Shown here in pieces: positions 16,262 to 26,396 of a stretch of 64,000 nt of DNA. Origin of the DNA: Pasteurellaceae bacterium RH1A (GTDB taxonomy: Bacteria; Pseudomonadota; Gammaproteobacteria; Enterobacterales; Pasteurellaceae); assembly GCA_012221805.1 (NCBI GenBank), contig CP015195.1, positions 1,101,771 through 1,165,770 of the forward strand, in the 5' to 3' direction. Numbering within the stretch: the stretch's first letter is position 1; the number at the start of each line of letters is the position of its first letter. The notes below the pieces were generated by a model. The model was given only the letters and a program-made list of their open reading frames with translations, did no database searches and had not been told where the DNA came from. The position numbers and the translations under genes are program-made.

Positions 16262-17878
16262 TTAGGCTTTTGGGCCTGCTGCCACTAAAGCTTTACCTTC
16301 ATCGTTGGTGGCGTATTTGGTGAAGTTTTTCACGAAACGGCCTGCCAAGTCTTCGGCTTTTGCCTGCCATTGGGCTTGGTCTGCGTAAGTATCACGTGGA
16401 TCTAAGATGGCTGGGTCAACGCCTGGTAGGGCAGTTGGCACTTGTAAATCGAAGATTGGAAGCTGTTTGGTTTCCGCTTTTTCGATTGAACCGTCTAAAA
16501 TGGCATCGATAATACCACGGGTATCTTTAATGGAGATACGTTTGCCTGTGCCGTTCCAACCTGTGTTCACGAGGTAGGCTTCTGCACCAGAGGCCTGCAT
16601 ACGTTTCACTAATACTTCAGCGTATTGAGTTGGGTGGAGCGATAAGAAGGCTGCACCGAAACAAGCTGAGAAGGTTGGAGTTGGTTCGGTAATACCACGT
16701 TCTGTACCGGCAAGTTTTGCTGTGAAACCAGATAAGAAGTAGTATTTGGTTTGCTCTGGGGTCAATTTAGATACAGGTGGCAACACGCCGAAGGCATCTG
16801 CGGTTAAGAAGATGACCTTGGTTGCGTGGCCTGCTTTAGACACAGGGGCAACGATGTTGTCAATGTGGTAAATTGGGTAAGATACACGGGTATTTTCTGT
16901 TTTTGAACCGTCTGCGAAGTCGATTGAGCCATCTTCACGCACTGCCACGTTTTCGAGTAGGGCATCACGGCGGATTGCACGGTAGATGTCTGGTTCATTT
17001 TCTTCAGAAAGGTTGATGGTTTTGGCATAGCAACCGCCTTCGTAGTTGAACACACCATCATCGTCCCAACCGTGTTCATCGTCACCGATTAATTGACGTT
17101 TAGGATCGGTTGAAAGGGTGGTTTTACCTGTGCCTGATAGGCCGAAGAATACCGCAACATCACCATCTTTGCCCACGTTGGCAGAGCAGTGCATTGATGC
17201 AATGCCTTTAAGTGGTAACCAGTAGTTCATGAGAGAGAAGAGACCTTTCTTCATCTCACCGCCGTACCAAGTACCACCGATTAATTGGATACCTTCGGTA
17301 ATGTTGAAAGCAACGAAGTTTTCAGAATTTAAGCCCTGTTCTTTCCAGTTCGGGTTGGTCACTTTAGAACCGTTCATCACCACGAAATCAGGTTTGAAGG
17401 TGGCCAGTTCTTCTTCAGATGGGCGAACGAACATATTTTTTACGAAGTGAGCCTGCCATGCAACTTCTGTTACGATACGCACGGCCACACGGCTGTCTTT
17501 GTTGGCGCCACAGAAGGCATCAATAACAAATAAACGTTTGTTGGAAAGTTGGTGGGTAACAAGCTCTTTAAGGCTGCGCCAAGTTTCTTGGGTCATCGGC
17601 TTGTTGTCGTTTTTCACGGCTTCAGAGGTCCACCATACGGTGTCTTTGGTGTTTTCATCAAGTACGATGAATTTGTCTTTTGGTGAACGGCCAGTGAAAA
17701 TGCCGGTATCAACTGCCACAGCGCCTGAAGTGGTTACACGGCCTTTTTCATAGCCTTCCAAACCAGGTTTGGTTTCTTCTTCAAAGAGTTGTTCATAGCT
17801 TGGGTTGTAAACAATTTCTTTGACGTTAGTAATACCAAGGGTTTCTAATTCGCTGATAACACGTTGTTGGTTTGACAT
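16262..17878 (-). CDS. pckA: phosphoenolpyruvate carboxykinase (ATP)
   Basis: PckA turns oxaloacetate and ATP into phosphoenolpyruvate, CO2 and ADP, the entry to gluconeogenesis. In capnophilic Pasteurellaceae it may run the other way to fix CO2. The 538-residue protein has the P-loop '[12 protein letters not shown]' (about residues 246-257), the kinase-1a/2 motif '[24 protein letters not shown]', the substrate loop '[10 protein letters not shown]' and '[12 protein letters not shown]'. It is a monocistronic minus-strand gene with a terminator behind it. A CRP-like site centred about 42 bp before a TACAAT -10 predicts cAMP-CRP activation. Confidence 0.97.
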   Translation of the reverse strand: MSNQQRVISELETLGITNVKEIVYNPSYEQLFEEETKPGLEGYEKGRVTTSGAVAVDTGIFTGRSPKDKFIVLDENTKDTVWWTSEAVKNDNKPMTQETWRSLKELVTHQLSNKRLFVIDAFCGANKDSRVAVRIVTEVAWQAHFVKNMFVRPSEEELATFKPDFVVMNGSKVTNPNWKEQGLNSENFVAFNITEGIQLIGGTWYGGEMKKGLFSLMNYWLPLKGIASMHCSANVGKDGDVAVFFGLSGTGKTTLSTDPKRQLIGDDEHGWDDDGVFNYEGGCYAKTINLSEENEPDIYRAIRRDALLENVAVREDGSIDFADGSKTENTRVSYPIYHIDNIVAPVSKAGHATKVIFLTADAFGVLPPVSKLTPEQTKYYFLSGFTAKLAGTERGITEPTPTFSACFGAAFLSLHPTQYAEVLVKRMQASGAEAYLVNTGWNGTGKRISIKDTRGIIDAILDGSIEKAETKQLPIFDLQVPTALPGVDPAILDPRDTYADQAQWQAKAEDLAGRFVKNFTKYATNDEGKALVAAGPKA

Positions 17879-17918
17879 AATAAGTACCTCTTATTGGTTA
17901 AAATTAAAAACTGGTGCT

Positions 17919-17965
17919 ATTGTAAAACTTTTTCTACCTAAAAAATGTTAGCTAGATCAAATTTT
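17919..17965 (-). promoter_or_regulatory. CRP-dependent (class II) promoter of pckA
   Basis: The 22 bases at 17944-17965 (halves AAATGTTA and ATCAAATTT) match the E. coli CRP consensus at 19 of 22 positions by hand alignment. On the minus strand a -10 TACAAT lies at 17924-17919. A start near 17912 would put the CRP centre at about -42, which is class II geometry. No good -35 is seen, as expected. Confidence 0.65.
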
Positions 17966-18055
17966 TGAAAAAAACTTAAAAAATTTACAATTCTTTTTCT
18001 TGTAAAACACGGTAAAATGCTTGGTATTGATAGTAGGCAATCTTTGGAGGAAAAG

Positions 18056-18469
18056 ATGCAACAAACCCTAGCCATTATTAAACCCGACGCCACAGGCCGT
18101 CACTTAATTGGTAAATTGCTGTCGCACATGGAAGAGGCTGGCTTTACCATTAAGGCCTTGAAAAAACTACAGCTTAATCAGGCCCAGGCCGAGGGCTTTT
18201 ATGCCGAACACCAAGGCAAGGCCTTTTTTCAGCCCCTGGTGGACTATATGATGTCAGGCCCTTTGGTGGTTGTGGTGCTGGAAAAAGACAATGCCATTGA
18301 AGACTATCGAACCTTGATGGGGGCAACCGATCCAACTAAGCGAGATCCCAATAGCCTACGGGCTAAATATGCCTTGAGCTATACGGAAAATTCCCTACAC
18401 GGTTCAGACTCACCAGCCTCTGCTGAACGAGAAATCGCCTATTTCTTTAGCCCGAGTGAGATTATTTAG
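18056..18469 (+). CDS. ndk: nucleoside diphosphate kinase
   Basis: Ndk transfers the gamma phosphate from ATP to nucleoside diphosphates through a phospho-histidine. The start at 18056 is chosen because GGAGGAAAAG precedes it; the frame upstream to 18017 gives no family sequence. The 137-residue product begins QQTLAIIKPDATGRHLIGKLL and has the active-site 'NSLHGSDSPASAEREIAYFF' with the catalytic His. 'MGATDPTKRDPNSLRAKYA' is also diagnostic. It is divergent from pckA and followed closely by the helicase gene. Confidence 0.97.
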   Translation: MQQTLAIIKPDATGRHLIGKLLSHMEEAGFTIKALKKLQLNQAQAEGFYAEHQGKAFFQPLVDYMMSGPLVVVVLEKDNAIEDYRTLMGATDPTKRDPNSLRAKYALSYTENSLHGSDSPASAEREIAYFFSPSEII

Positions 18470-18555
18470 CTAGTCAGCCTGCCTTGCGCAGGCTTTATCT
18501 TACTTACAAATACTGTTATCATATACAGCATCTTCCTTATTCATTTCCTGATTTA

Positions 18556-20481
18556 ATGAAACTCCAGCAAGCGATCAAAGACGCCTTTAGCCCCGATGGC
18601 CGTTTGAGCCACAATATTCAGGGCTTCCGCCCCCGTGCCGCCCAGCTTGAGATGGCACAAGCGGTTGGCCGAGCCATAAAATTTGCAAGTGCCACAGTGG
18701 TGGAGGCCGGCACAGGCACGGGCAAGACCTTCGCCTACCTAGTGCCAGCCCTGCTTTCAGGCAAGAAAACCATTGTTTCGACAGGCTCCAAGAACCTGCA
18801 AGATCAGCTCTTTAACCGTGATCTGCCCACCATCCAAAAGGCCCTTAAATATTCGGGCAAGGTGGCCCTGCTCAAGGGCCGAGCCAATTATCTGTGCTTG
18901 GACAGAATGGATCACCTCATTGCCATGGGCGTGGTGGGGGATAAGAGTGTGCTGGCCGATCTGCGTAAGGTACAGAAGTGGCAGACCGGCACGGAATCGG
19001 GCGATTTAAGCGAATGTATTAGCATTGCCGAGGACAGCCCCATCCTGCCTCAACTGGTTAGCACCACCGACAACTGCCTGGGTTCAGACTGCCCCCATTA
19101 TAAGGACTGCTATGTGGTGCAAGCCCGTAAGCGGGCCATGGAGGCTGATCTGGTGGTGGTTAATCACCATCTTTTTTGTGCCGATATGGCGGTTAAGGAG
19201 TCCGGCTTTGGTGAGATCATTCCCAATGCCGAATTGGTGATTTTTGACGAGGCCCACCAACTGCCTGACATTGCCAGCCAGTATTTTGGTCAATCCCTGA
19301 CTTCCCGCCAGCTCTTTGACATCTGTAAGGACTGCAATATTGTCTATCGCTCAGAACTCAAGGACTTGGCCCAACTGGGCAAGGCTGCCGACCATCTACA
19401 AAAGGTCGTCCAAGACTTCCGCCTGCTGATGGGCGAGGGTGTTAGCTCGGTGCGGGGCAACCTGCGGGATCTCTTTAATGATAAGAAGGTGGTTGAGGGG
19501 CTGGTTAAGCTAGCTGAAAACCTGGATTTCTTAAGCGAAGTGGTCAAAAAATCCCTGGGCCGGTCTGAAACCTTGGATAAGATCTTTGAACGGATTGCCG
19601 AGGTTAAGGCTTTACTCAAAAAACTCAGCGATACCACGGTGACGGGCTACTGCTATTGGTATGAGGCCAACGGCCGCTCCTTTGGCCTGCATATTACGCC
19701 TTTAACCGTGGCAGACAAGTTTGGCGATCAGCTCAAGGCCCAAGAAACAGCCTGGGTCTTTACTTCCGCCACCCTTGAAGTGGGCGGAAAATTCGATCAC
19801 TTCTGCCAACGTTTAGGCGTAGAAAATGCCGAACAACTGGTCTTGCAAAGCCCCTTTGATTACCCTAATCAATCCCTGCTCTGCGTGCCCCGCTACCTGC
19901 CTGAAAGCAATCGTTCCCATACGCTAAACGCCTTGGCCAAGATGCTCCAGCCAGTGATTGAGGCCAACAATGGTCGCTGCTTCCTGCTCTGTACCTCTTA
20001 TTTTATGATGCGGGGCCTGGCTGATTACCTGCGGGAGCATAGTAAACTCAGCGTCCTCTTACAGGGGGAGACCAGCAAGAGCCGCCTCTTGGAAAAATTT
20101 ATTGCCGAGCCCAATAGCGTGCTGGTGGCTACCCAAAGCTTCTGGGAGGGGATTGATGTGCGGGGCGATGCCCTGTCCTTGGTTATTATCGACAAATTGC
20201 CCTTTGCTTCACCCGATGATCCACTCCTAAAGGCCCGAATGGAAGACTGCCGCCTACAAGGGGGGGAACCCTTTAACGATATTCAGATCCCCGAGGCGGT
20301 GATTACTCTCAAGCAAGGGGTAGGGCGATTGATTCGGGATGTAACCGACCGAGGGGCAGTGATTATCTGCGATTCCCGCCTGGTTAATCGGGCCTATGGC
20401 GCGACTTTTCTCAAGAGCTTGCCGCCTTCAAAAAGGACGAGGGATTTGGAAAAGGTAATAGGTTTTTTGAAAGGATCATAA
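18556..20481 (+). CDS. yoaA: DinG/XPD-family ATP-dependent DNA helicase YoaA
   Basis: YoaA is an iron-sulfur superfamily-2 helicase that unwinds 5'-3' and works with the clamp-loader subunit chi in repair. The 641-residue frame from the ATG at 18556 shows Walker A 'VEAGTGTGKTFAYLVPA' (about 53-69), the FeS-cluster cysteines 'YLCLDR' and 'DNCLGSDCPHYKDC' (about 115 and 175-187), the DEAH box 'VIFDEAHQLPDIA', and helicase motifs V/VI 'ATQSFWEGIDVRG' and 'LKQGVGRLIRD'. A frame extension to a TTG at 18484 is not supported by homology. It is on the same strand as ndk, 86 bp downstream. Confidence 0.93.
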   Translation: MKLQQAIKDAFSPDGRLSHNIQGFRPRAAQLEMAQAVGRAIKFASATVVEAGTGTGKTFAYLVPALLSGKKTIVSTGSKNLQDQLFNRDLPTIQKALKYSGKVALLKGRANYLCLDRMDHLIAMGVVGDKSVLADLRKVQKWQTGTESGDLSECISIAEDSPILPQLVSTTDNCLGSDCPHYKDCYVVQARKRAMEADLVVVNHHLFCADMAVKESGFGEIIPNAELVIFDEAHQLPDIASQYFGQSLTSRQLFDICKDCNIVYRSELKDLAQLGKAADHLQKVVQDFRLLMGEGVSSVRGNLRDLFNDKKVVEGLVKLAENLDFLSEVVKKSLGRSETLDKIFERIAEVKALLKKLSDTTVTGYCYWYEANGRSFGLHITPLTVADKFGDQLKAQETAWVFTSATLEVGGKFDHFCQRLGVENAEQLVLQSPFDYPNQSLLCVPRYLPESNRSHTLNALAKMLQPVIEANNGRCFLLCTSYFMMRGLADYLREHSKLSVLLQGETSKSRLLEKFIAEPNSVLVATQSFWEGIDVRGDALSLVIIDKLPFASPDDPLLKARMEDCRLQGGEPFNDIQIPEAVITLKQGVGRLIRDVTDRGAVIICDSRLVNRAYGATFLKSLPPSKRTRDLEKVIGFLKGS

Positions 20482-20732
20482 GATGGCGCCAGCCTCCAAG
20501 CTGGTGCCTTATATATCAATAGGTTATCAGCACCAGCGAGGACGCTGGCGCTATCTTTATGAGGATAAAAGAAGAAAATATGCTAAACAAACTCAAACAA
20601 CCCCTAAGATGGCGCCAGCCTCCAGGCTGGTGCCTTATATATCAATAGGTTATCAGCACCAGCGAGGACGCTGGCGCTATCTTTATGAGGATAAAAGAAG
20701 AAAATATGCTAAACAAACTCAAACAACTCACC
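20481..20732 (+). repeat. 126-bp tandem duplication of a REP doublet and the next gene's start
   Basis: The unit at 20481-20602 recurs at 20607-20728 with one visible mismatch (CTCCAAGC against CTCCAGGC) and a period of 126 bp. Each unit holds a REP doublet, a ribosome-site region (GAGGATAAAAGAAGAAAAT) and the first codons of the LrgA-like gene (ATGCTAAACAAACTCAAACA). The first copy is therefore a decoy start at 20580 that encodes 22 codons before a stop. Confidence 0.85.
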
Positions 20733-21080
20733 CTGGCCCTGGCCATCCTCTGGGGTATGCTCTACCTGGGCAAGGGCCTGGCCTGGCTTTTGCCCATTGG
20801 CATTGCCGACAGCATTTGGGGCCTGCTTATCCTCTTTATCTGCCTCTTAGCAGGCCTCATCAAGGCCGAATGGATAAGCCCCGTGGCCCTGCCTTTTAAC
20901 CGCTATATGGCCATCTTCTTTCTGCCCATTTGTGCGGGTATTATTGAGCATGGCGATTTATTCGTTAGCCATGTGGACTCCTTCTTCTTGGCGGCCTTTG
21001 TTAGCAGCGTGATTTCCATTGTGGGCGTGGGCCTTTTTGCCCAAAAGCTCTTAACCAAAAAGGAGAAGCAGGATGACTAA
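20706..21080 (+). CDS. CidA/LrgA (YohJ) family membrane protein
   Basis: This is a 124-residue holin-like protein with four predicted membrane segments: about 8-24, 30-48, 63-80 and 90-110. The family pattern is 'GLLILFICLLAGLIKAEWISPVALPFNRYMAIFFLPICAGIIEHGD'. CidA/LrgA proteins pair with LrgB/CidB proteins; they affect murein hydrolase export and, in some bacteria, transport of small acids such as pyruvate. The start at 20706 is preferred over one 21 bases upstream because it begins the conserved N-terminus after GAAGAAAAT. It overlaps the LrgB gene by 8 bp. Its 5' end is duplicated in tandem just upstream. Confidence 0.88.
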   Translation: MLNKLKQLTLALAILWGMLYLGKGLAWLLPIGIADSIWGLLILFICLLAGLIKAEWISPVALPFNRYMAIFFLPICAGIIEHGDLFVSHVDSFFLAAFVSSVISIVGVGLFAQKLLTKKEKQDD

Positions 21081-21768
21081 TCTCTGGATTTATGCCTATG
21101 GCCTGCTGACCGTGGTGGTCTTTGTGATCAGCCTTAAAATCAGCCAAAAATTAAAATCCACCATTCTCAACCCCTTTATTATTGGCTTAACCTTCTTGGT
21201 TCTGATCCTGCTGGGTGCCAAGATCCCCTATCAGGCCTATTATGAGGGCAATGCCCTGCTCAATAATCTCCTGGGCGTAGCAGTTGTGGCTTTAGCTCTG
21301 CCTTTTTATGAACAGTTTGCCCAAATCCGCCGGCAGTGGAAGCACTTAGCTCTGATTATGGGCTTTGCCACGCTTTTATCTATGATAAGCGGTGGGCTTC
21401 TGGCCTTGCTGTTTGGGGCTAATGAGGAAATTATTGCATCCATTCTGCCTAAATCCGTTACCGCCCCGATAGCCATTGCTATTGCAGGGGAAATCGGCGG
21501 CCAGGGAGCTATTGCTGTGGTGGGCGTGATGGTGGCCGGGATTACAGGCTCGGCCTTTGGCATAGCCCTTTTAAAGATCTTCAAGGTCAAGCATCCCCAA
21601 GCCATTGGACTCAGTATGGGTGTGGCTTCTCATGCCCTGGGGGTGGCTCGCACCATGGAAATCGACCGCCAAACAGGCTCCTATGCCTCCATCGCCCTGG
21701 TGCTTTGCGGTGTCCTGTCCTCCTTGGTCGCACCTTTTGTGTTTAAAGCGGTGCTTTTGCTTCAATAA
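21073..21768 (+). CDS. LrgB/CidB (YohK) family membrane protein
   Basis: This is a 231-residue inner-membrane protein with about six or seven hydrophobic segments. The conserved LrgB core is visible: 'LPKSVTAPIAIAIAGEIGGQGAIAVVGVMVAGITGSAFG' (about 125-163) and 'GLSMGVASHALGVARTMEIDRQTGSYASIALVLCGVLSS' (about 177-215). It is the partner of the LrgA-like protein; the reading frames overlap, which suggests coupled translation of a two-gene operon. After the stop, an uptake-type word (ACCGCTTGC) follows near 21794. Confidence 0.9.
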   Translation: MTNLWIYAYGLLTVVVFVISLKISQKLKSTILNPFIIGLTFLVLILLGAKIPYQAYYEGNALLNNLLGVAVVALALPFYEQFAQIRRQWKHLALIMGFATLLSMISGGLLALLFGANEEIIASILPKSVTAPIAIAIAGEIGGQGAIAVVGVMVAGITGSAFGIALLKIFKVKHPQAIGLSMGVASHALGVARTMEIDRQTGSYASIALVLCGVLSSLVAPFVFKAVLLLQ

Positions 21769-21870
21769 TTTGCAAAAACTTGTCCTCTATAAACCGCTTG
21801 CAGACCAAATTTGGTAGAAATCCATTTTGCCCTTACAATAGCGATAATTTTTATTTAGAAGGCTCACTTA

Positions 21871-23673
21871 ATGTCGAATATCAACTATTCCTTAGACGAG
21901 ATCACCCAAGATCAATCGACCTGGAAAACCTTTAAACGCCTCTGGCCCATGATTGCTCCTTTTAAGTGGGGGATTGTCGTGTCCATGCTGGCCATGATGA
22001 TCAATGCAGGCACCGATGCCTATATGCTTTCCCTGCTTCGGCCCATGCTGGATGTGGGCTTTGCCTCGGCCACAGGCGGAGAGGCCCAGGGCTTGGGCGA
22101 AGGCTCCTTCCTCAAGTGGTTGGCCTTTGTGATTGTGGGCTTGATTGTCCTGCGGGGGCTGTCCAACTTTGTGGCCTCCTACTGCCTGGCCTGGGTAACG
22201 GGCAAGGTGGTGATGACCATGCGCCAAAGGGTTTTTAAGCACCTTATGTTTATGCCGGTCACCTTCTTCGATCAAAACTCCTCCGGCCGCCTCCTTTCCC
22301 GCATTACCTACGATTCCGAGCAGATCGCAGGGGCTTCGGCAGGGGCCTTGCAGACCATTGTGCGAGAAGGGGCCTATGTCTTCTTCCTGGTCTTTACCAT
22401 GTTCTACAATAGCTGGAAGTTGTCCTTGGTGCTTTTTGTGATTGGCCCCCTCATTGCCATCATCATTAGTACCGTTTCAAGACGCTTTCGTAGCCTCAGC
22501 CGCAATATGCAGCAGTCCATGGGGGATATGACGGCCAGTGCCGATCAAATGCTCAAGGGCCACAAGGTGATTTTGTCCTTTGGCGGCCAAGAGGTGGAAG
22601 AAGATCGCTTTAACCGTTCCAGCAATGATATGCGCCGCAAGGGCATGAAGTTGGCGGCGGCCACTGCTATTTCCGACCCGATTGTCCAAACCATTGCCTC
22701 TTTAGCTCTGGCCATCGTGCTTTTTGTGGCCGGTTCGCCAGAATTGATTGGTGAGGAATTAACCGCAGGCGAGTTTGCGACTGTGCTATCAGCCATGTTT
22801 GCCATGATGCGGCCGCTTAAGTCGCTCACCAACGTCAATGCTCAGTTCCAAAGAGGAATGGCCGCCTGCCAAACCCTCTTTACCCTCTTTGATCTTAAAA
22901 CCGAAGAGGACAAGGGCAACCTGGTGGTTGAGCGGGCCAAGGGCGACATTCGCTTCGACAATGTAACCTTCACCTATGCCAATAAGGACAAGCCAGCCCT
23001 GAAAAATATCAGCTTCAGCCTGCCAGCAGGTAAAACGGTTGCCTTGGTTGGGCGTTCAGGTTCGGGTAAATCAACCATTGCCAACCTCATTACCCGTTTC
23101 TATGAAATTGATGAGGGGAAAATTAGCCTAGATGGCCACAATATTCAGGACTACACCCTCAATAATTTAAGAGAGCAGTGTGCCATTGTTTCCCAACAGG
23201 TTCATCTCTTTAACGACACCGTGGCCAACAATATCGCCTATGCGGCCCAGGATAAGTACAGCCGAGAGGAAATCATCAAGGCTGCCACTGCTGCCCATGC
23301 CATGGAATTTATCGACAAAATGCCGCAGGGCCTGGATTCTATGATCGGCGAAAATGGGGTCAGCCTGTCAGGCGGCCAACGCCAACGCCTGGCCATTGCC
23401 CGGGCGCTTCTGCGTAATTCGCCTGTCTTGGTGTTGGATGAGGCAACGTCTGCCTTAGATACCGAATCAGAGCGGGCCATTCAGGCTGCCCTTGAGGAAC
23501 TGCAAAAAGATCGCACCGTTCTGGTTATTGCCCACCGACTTTCTACCATTGAGAAAGCCGATGAAATCCTGGTGGTGGATCAGGGCGAAATTATTGAGCG
23601 GGGTTCTCATCAGGAATTGCTGGCAAAAAATGGAGCCTATAAGCAGCTCCATAGTTTGCAGTTTGGGGAGTAG
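21871..23673 (+). CDS. msbA: lipid A export ABC transporter MsbA
   Basis: MsbA flips the lipid A-core from the inner to the outer leaflet of the inner membrane, before the Lpt system (including LptD) takes it on. The 600-residue half-transporter has six membrane helices in residues about 25-320 and a nucleotide-binding domain with Walker A '[14 protein letters not shown]' (about 387-400), Q-loop '[20 protein letters not shown]', signature '[18 protein letters not shown]' and Walker B '[12 protein letters not shown]' with the H-loop 'IAHRLST'. It is followed by a long hairpin; lpxK, its usual partner, is not directly downstream. Confidence 0.95.
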   Translation: MSNINYSLDEITQDQSTWKTFKRLWPMIAPFKWGIVVSMLAMMINAGTDAYMLSLLRPMLDVGFASATGGEAQGLGEGSFLKWLAFVIVGLIVLRGLSNFVASYCLAWVTGKVVMTMRQRVFKHLMFMPVTFFDQNSSGRLLSRITYDSEQIAGASAGALQTIVREGAYVFFLVFTMFYNSWKLSLVLFVIGPLIAIIISTVSRRFRSLSRNMQQSMGDMTASADQMLKGHKVILSFGGQEVEEDRFNRSSNDMRRKGMKLAAATAISDPIVQTIASLALAIVLFVAGSPELIGEELTAGEFATVLSAMFAMMRPLKSLTNVNAQFQRGMAACQTLFTLFDLKTEEDKGNLVVERAKGDIRFDNVTFTYANKDKPALKNISFSLPAGKTVALVGRSGSGKSTIANLITRFYEIDEGKISLDGHNIQDYTLNNLREQCAIVSQQVHLFNDTVANNIAYAAQDKYSREEIIKAATAAHAMEFIDKMPQGLDSMIGENGVSLSGGQRQRLAIARALLRNSPVLVLDEATSALDTESERAIQAALEELQKDRTVLVIAHRLSTIEKADEILVVDQGEIIERGSHQELLAKNGAYKQLHSLQFGE

Positions 23674-23677
23674 CGAG

Positions 23678-23743
23678 TAGGGTGCGTGTAAACGCACCAT
23701 GAGCCTATACCTGTTTTAAAAGGTGCGTTTACACGCACCCTAG
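23678..23743. terminator. long near-perfect hairpin between convergent genes
   Basis: TAGGGTGCGTGTAAACGCACC (23678-23698, written in part) and GGTGCGTTTACACGCACCCTA (about 23722-23742) pair with only slight differences around a 23-base loop. The element sits exactly between msbA and the opposite-strand Nif3-like gene and overlaps the latter's stop codon. It is a likely bidirectional terminator of a dispersed-repeat type. Confidence 0.65.
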
Positions 23744-24507
23744 GCCGGATTATCAATATCCACAAACTCCACCTCTAGCCCATATTGCGTAGCCAGCCAC
23801 TGGCCTAGAGCCTTGACCCCATCTCGTTCGGTGGCGTGGTGGCCGCAGGCGTAGAAGTAGATGCCTTGCTCACGGGCCGAGTGGGTGGTTTGCTCGGAAA
23901 TTTCCCCAGTAATAAAGGCATCAATCCCCTTTTGGGCGGCTAAATCAATATAGCCCTGGCCGCCGCCAGTGCAGATGGCCACTGTCTTAATCAGTTTTTG
24001 CTCAAAACCCACAAAGTCCCCACAGAAGGTGGGTTTGCGGCTCAGAGCCTTTTCTAAGCGTGCCTCTAATTCTTGGGCGGAAATGGCCTGCTCCAGCTCC
24101 CCATAAACAGGAATGGAAAGGGCCTTGTCTTCCAAACCCTTCAGATTTTTGACCCCAATATGCTGGGCCAGTTGGGCGTTGTTGCCCAGTTCAGGGTGCA
24201 TATCCAGCGGCAGGTGGTAGCCAAAGAGGTTGATATCATTAACTAAAAGCTGCTTGATACGCTTGCCCTTCATGCCCCGAATGCAGGGGGATTCAGACTT
24301 CCAGAAATAGCCGTGATGAACCAAAAGGGCATCGGCGCCCTTGGCAATGGCGGCTTCAATCAAGGGCAGGCTGGCGGTTACGCCTGTCACGATTTTGCGA
24401 ATTTCTCGCCGGCCTTCCACTTGCAGGCCGTTAGGGGCGTAGTCGGAAATGGCTGGGCTGTTAAGTTTTTCGTCTAAGATGTTTTCCAGTTGAAGATTGG
24501 TTAGCAT
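23740..24507 (-). CDS. Nif3/YbgI-type dinuclear-metal protein
   Basis: This 255-residue protein is of the NIF3 (YbgI) family; members form hexameric toroids with a two-metal centre, and some act as GTP cyclohydrolase I type 2 homologues. Metal-ligand motifs are 'DALLVHHGYFWK' (His-His, about 63-74), 'LDMHPELGNNAQLA' (Asp/His) and the C-terminal 'YACGHHATERDGVKALGQWL'. The start at 24507 is chosen because GAGGACATTTT precedes it and the product begins LTNLQLENILDEKLNS. The gene stands alone on the minus strand. The cellular role is not firmly known. Confidence 0.9.
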   Translation of the reverse strand: MLTNLQLENILDEKLNSPAISDYAPNGLQVEGRREIRKIVTGVTASLPLIEAAIAKGADALLVHHGYFWKSESPCIRGMKGKRIKQLLVNDINLFGYHLPLDMHPELGNNAQLAQHIGVKNLKGLEDKALSIPVYGELEQAISAQELEARLEKALSRKPTFCGDFVGFEQKLIKTVAICTGGGQGYIDLAAQKGIDAFITGEISEQTTHSAREQGIYFYACGHHATERDGVKALGQWLATQYGLEVEFVDIDNPA

Positions 24508-24621
24508 AAAATGTCCTCTTGATAGCTTTCCCCACATTTTAACCCAATTTCACAATTAGGCTACTGCAAGCGGGCGGTTTTGGGCTATAATTTGCAAGTT
24601 TTCATTTTAAAAGGAAAAATT

Positions 24622-25278
24622 ATGTCAGTTGCCATTCAAAACACCGATTCTTGCATTGTTATCGCCATTGCAGGGGCGTCTGCCTCGGGCAAGAGTCTGA
24701 TTGCTTCCACCATCTACAAAGAACTCAAAGAAGAGCTGGGCCAAGAGGACATCGGCATTATCTCCGAAGACGCCTACTACCGTGACCAAAGCCACCTGGC
24801 CATGGAAGAACGTGTGCAAACCAACTACGACCACCCCAATTCCATGGATCACGCCCTTCTGGTTCAACACCTCCAAGCCCTCAAGGCTGGCCAAAGCATT
24901 GAAATTCCTGAATATAGCTATGTTGAACACACCCGCCTGCCAACCGTGCGTAAGTTTGAGCCAAAACGGGTCATTATTTTAGAAGGCATTTTGCTTTTAA
25001 CTGATGAAAAAATCCGCAATGAAATCAACGTATCCATCTTCGTAGATGCCCCGCTCGACATCTGTTTTATCCGCCGCCTGCAAAGAGATATGCAAGAACG
25101 TGGCCGCTCCATGGAGTCGGTGGTCAGCCAATACCGCAAAACGGTTCGCCCAATGTTCCTGCAATTTATCGAACCTTCTAAGCAATATGCCGACATTATC
25201 GTGCCAAAAGGCGGCAAGAACCGGATTGCCATTAACATCTTAAAAGCCCAAATCCGCCAACTCTTGGGGCAAAAATAG
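24622..25278 (+). CDS. udk: uridine kinase
   Basis: Udk phosphorylates uridine and cytidine with ATP or GTP in pyrimidine salvage. The 218-residue product has the P-loop '[17 protein letters not shown]' (about 14-30), '[32 protein letters not shown]', 'LEGILLLTD' and '[28 protein letters not shown]'. The start at 24622 follows AAAGGAAAAATT and begins the conserved N-terminus. Only 8 bp separate it from dcd, so udk and dcd form a nucleotide-metabolism operon. Confidence 0.95.
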   Translation: MSVAIQNTDSCIVIAIAGASASGKSLIASTIYKELKEELGQEDIGIISEDAYYRDQSHLAMEERVQTNYDHPNSMDHALLVQHLQALKAGQSIEIPEYSYVEHTRLPTVRKFEPKRVIILEGILLLTDEKIRNEINVSIFVDAPLDICFIRRLQRDMQERGRSMESVVSQYRKTVRPMFLQFIEPSKQYADIIVPKGGKNRIAINILKAQIRQLLGQK

Positions 25279-25286
25279 GAGGCCTT

Positions 25287-25868
25287 ATGCGTTTATGCGA
25301 TCTGGATATTGAGCGTTATTTAGACGAGGGCATCATCAGCCTGGATCCCCGCCCTGCCAATGAGAAGATCAACGGGGCGACCATTGATGTGCGTTTGGGC
25401 AATTCCTTCCGTGTTTTTCGGGAGCATTTCACGCCCTATATTGACTTGAGTGGCCCAAGCGAGGCTGTGGCAGCCCAGCTAGACAAGGTGATGAGTGAGG
25501 AAATTATCATCGGCGATGATGAGGCCTTTTTCCTCCACCCAGGTGAACTGGCCTTAGCCACCACGCTGGAGTCGGTCAAACTGCCGGCCAATATTGTGGG
25601 CTGGTTGGACGGCCGTTCCTCCCTGGCCCGCCTTGGCCTCATGGTGCATATCACCGCCCATCGGATCGACCCAGGTTGGGAGGGCAAAATTGTGCTGGAA
25701 TTTTATAACGCCGGCAAATTGCCCCTGGCCCTGCGCCCTAATATGGCCATTGGCGCCTTGAGCTTTGAAATTTTAAGTGGCCACGCCGCCCGCCCTTACA
25801 ATGCTCGTAAGGATGCCAAATATAAGAACCAACAAAGTGCGGTCTCCAGCCGTATCAACCAAGATTAA
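25287..25868 (+). CDS. dcd: dCTP deaminase
   Basis: Dcd deaminates dCTP to dUTP, which feeds thymidylate synthesis in Gram-negative bacteria. The 193-residue length is standard. Diagnostic stretches are '[23 protein letters not shown]', '[17 protein letters not shown]', the catalytic '[28 protein letters not shown]' (with Glu in '[10 protein letters not shown]') and '[20 protein letters not shown]'. The stop is one base before the dsbE start, so dsbE is probably translationally coupled. Confidence 0.96.
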   Translation: MRLCDLDIERYLDEGIISLDPRPANEKINGATIDVRLGNSFRVFREHFTPYIDLSGPSEAVAAQLDKVMSEEIIIGDDEAFFLHPGELALATTLESVKLPANIVGWLDGRSSLARLGLMVHITAHRIDPGWEGKIVLEFYNAGKLPLALRPNMAIGALSFEILSGHAARPYNARKDAKYKNQQSAVSSRINQD

Positions 25869-25869
25869 A

Positions 25870-26394
25870 ATGAACAAGCGACTTTTTCTCTTCCTGCCCG
25901 TGCTGGTGATCTTGATTTTTGCCGGCTTTTTGGGCTTGGGGCTTTATCAGGCCCAGCAGACCGATGATCAGGGCCTGATTGGCAAGCCCATTCCTGACTT
26001 CTACCTCAAGGATCTGCACAACCTTCAAACCCAACGCAGCCTGCAAGATCTGCCCAAAGAGGCCTTTGTCCTCAACGTTTGGGCCAGCTGGTGCACCTAC
26101 TGCCGCCAAGAATTCCCCCTCTTACATAAACTTGCAGGCCAGGGCATTAAGGTGGTTGGGATAAATTTTGCCGACCAAAGACAAGCCGCCCTTAATACCC
26201 TAGAAAGCCTGGGCAATCCCTACCTTTTTAGCCTACAAGACACCCGAGAGCTAACCCTGCAACTGGGCGGCAATCAAGCCCCTCAAACCTTTTTGGTGGA
26301 CAAGCACGGTGTTATTCGAGCCTATCACCTGGGCCTGATGCGAGAGCTGGAATGGCAGCGGGACTTCCTGCCTGTCTTGCAGCAGTTAAAATAA
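25870..26394 (+). CDS. dsbE: thiol:disulfide interchange protein DsbE/CcmG
   Basis: CcmG (DsbE) is a membrane-anchored periplasmic thioredoxin-like reductase that keeps apocytochrome c haem-site cysteines reduced. The 174-residue protein has an N-terminal anchor (FLFLPVLVILIFAGFLGLGL), 'LIGKPIPDFYLKDLHN', and the active site 'NVWASWCTYCRQEFPLL' with a CTYC pair. 'QAPQTFLVDKHGVIRAYHLG' includes the cis-Pro region. It follows dcd by one base and is followed by ccmH after a REP doublet. The other ccm genes are not next to it in this window. Confidence 0.92.
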   Translation: MNKRLFLFLPVLVILIFAGFLGLGLYQAQQTDDQGLIGKPIPDFYLKDLHNLQTQRSLQDLPKEAFVLNVWASWCTYCRQEFPLLHKLAGQGIKVVGINFADQRQAALNTLESLGNPYLFSLQDTRELTLQLGGNQAPQTFLVDKHGVIRAYHLGLMRELEWQRDFLPVLQQLK

Positions 26395-26396
26395 GG

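Noticed and set aside
20483..20899. Open frame of 138 codons with an internal 42-residue duplication
   Set aside because: It is the translation of the 126-bp tandem DNA duplication (a multiple of three) plus an out-of-frame part of the LrgA-like gene. It has no ribosome site and no family sequence.
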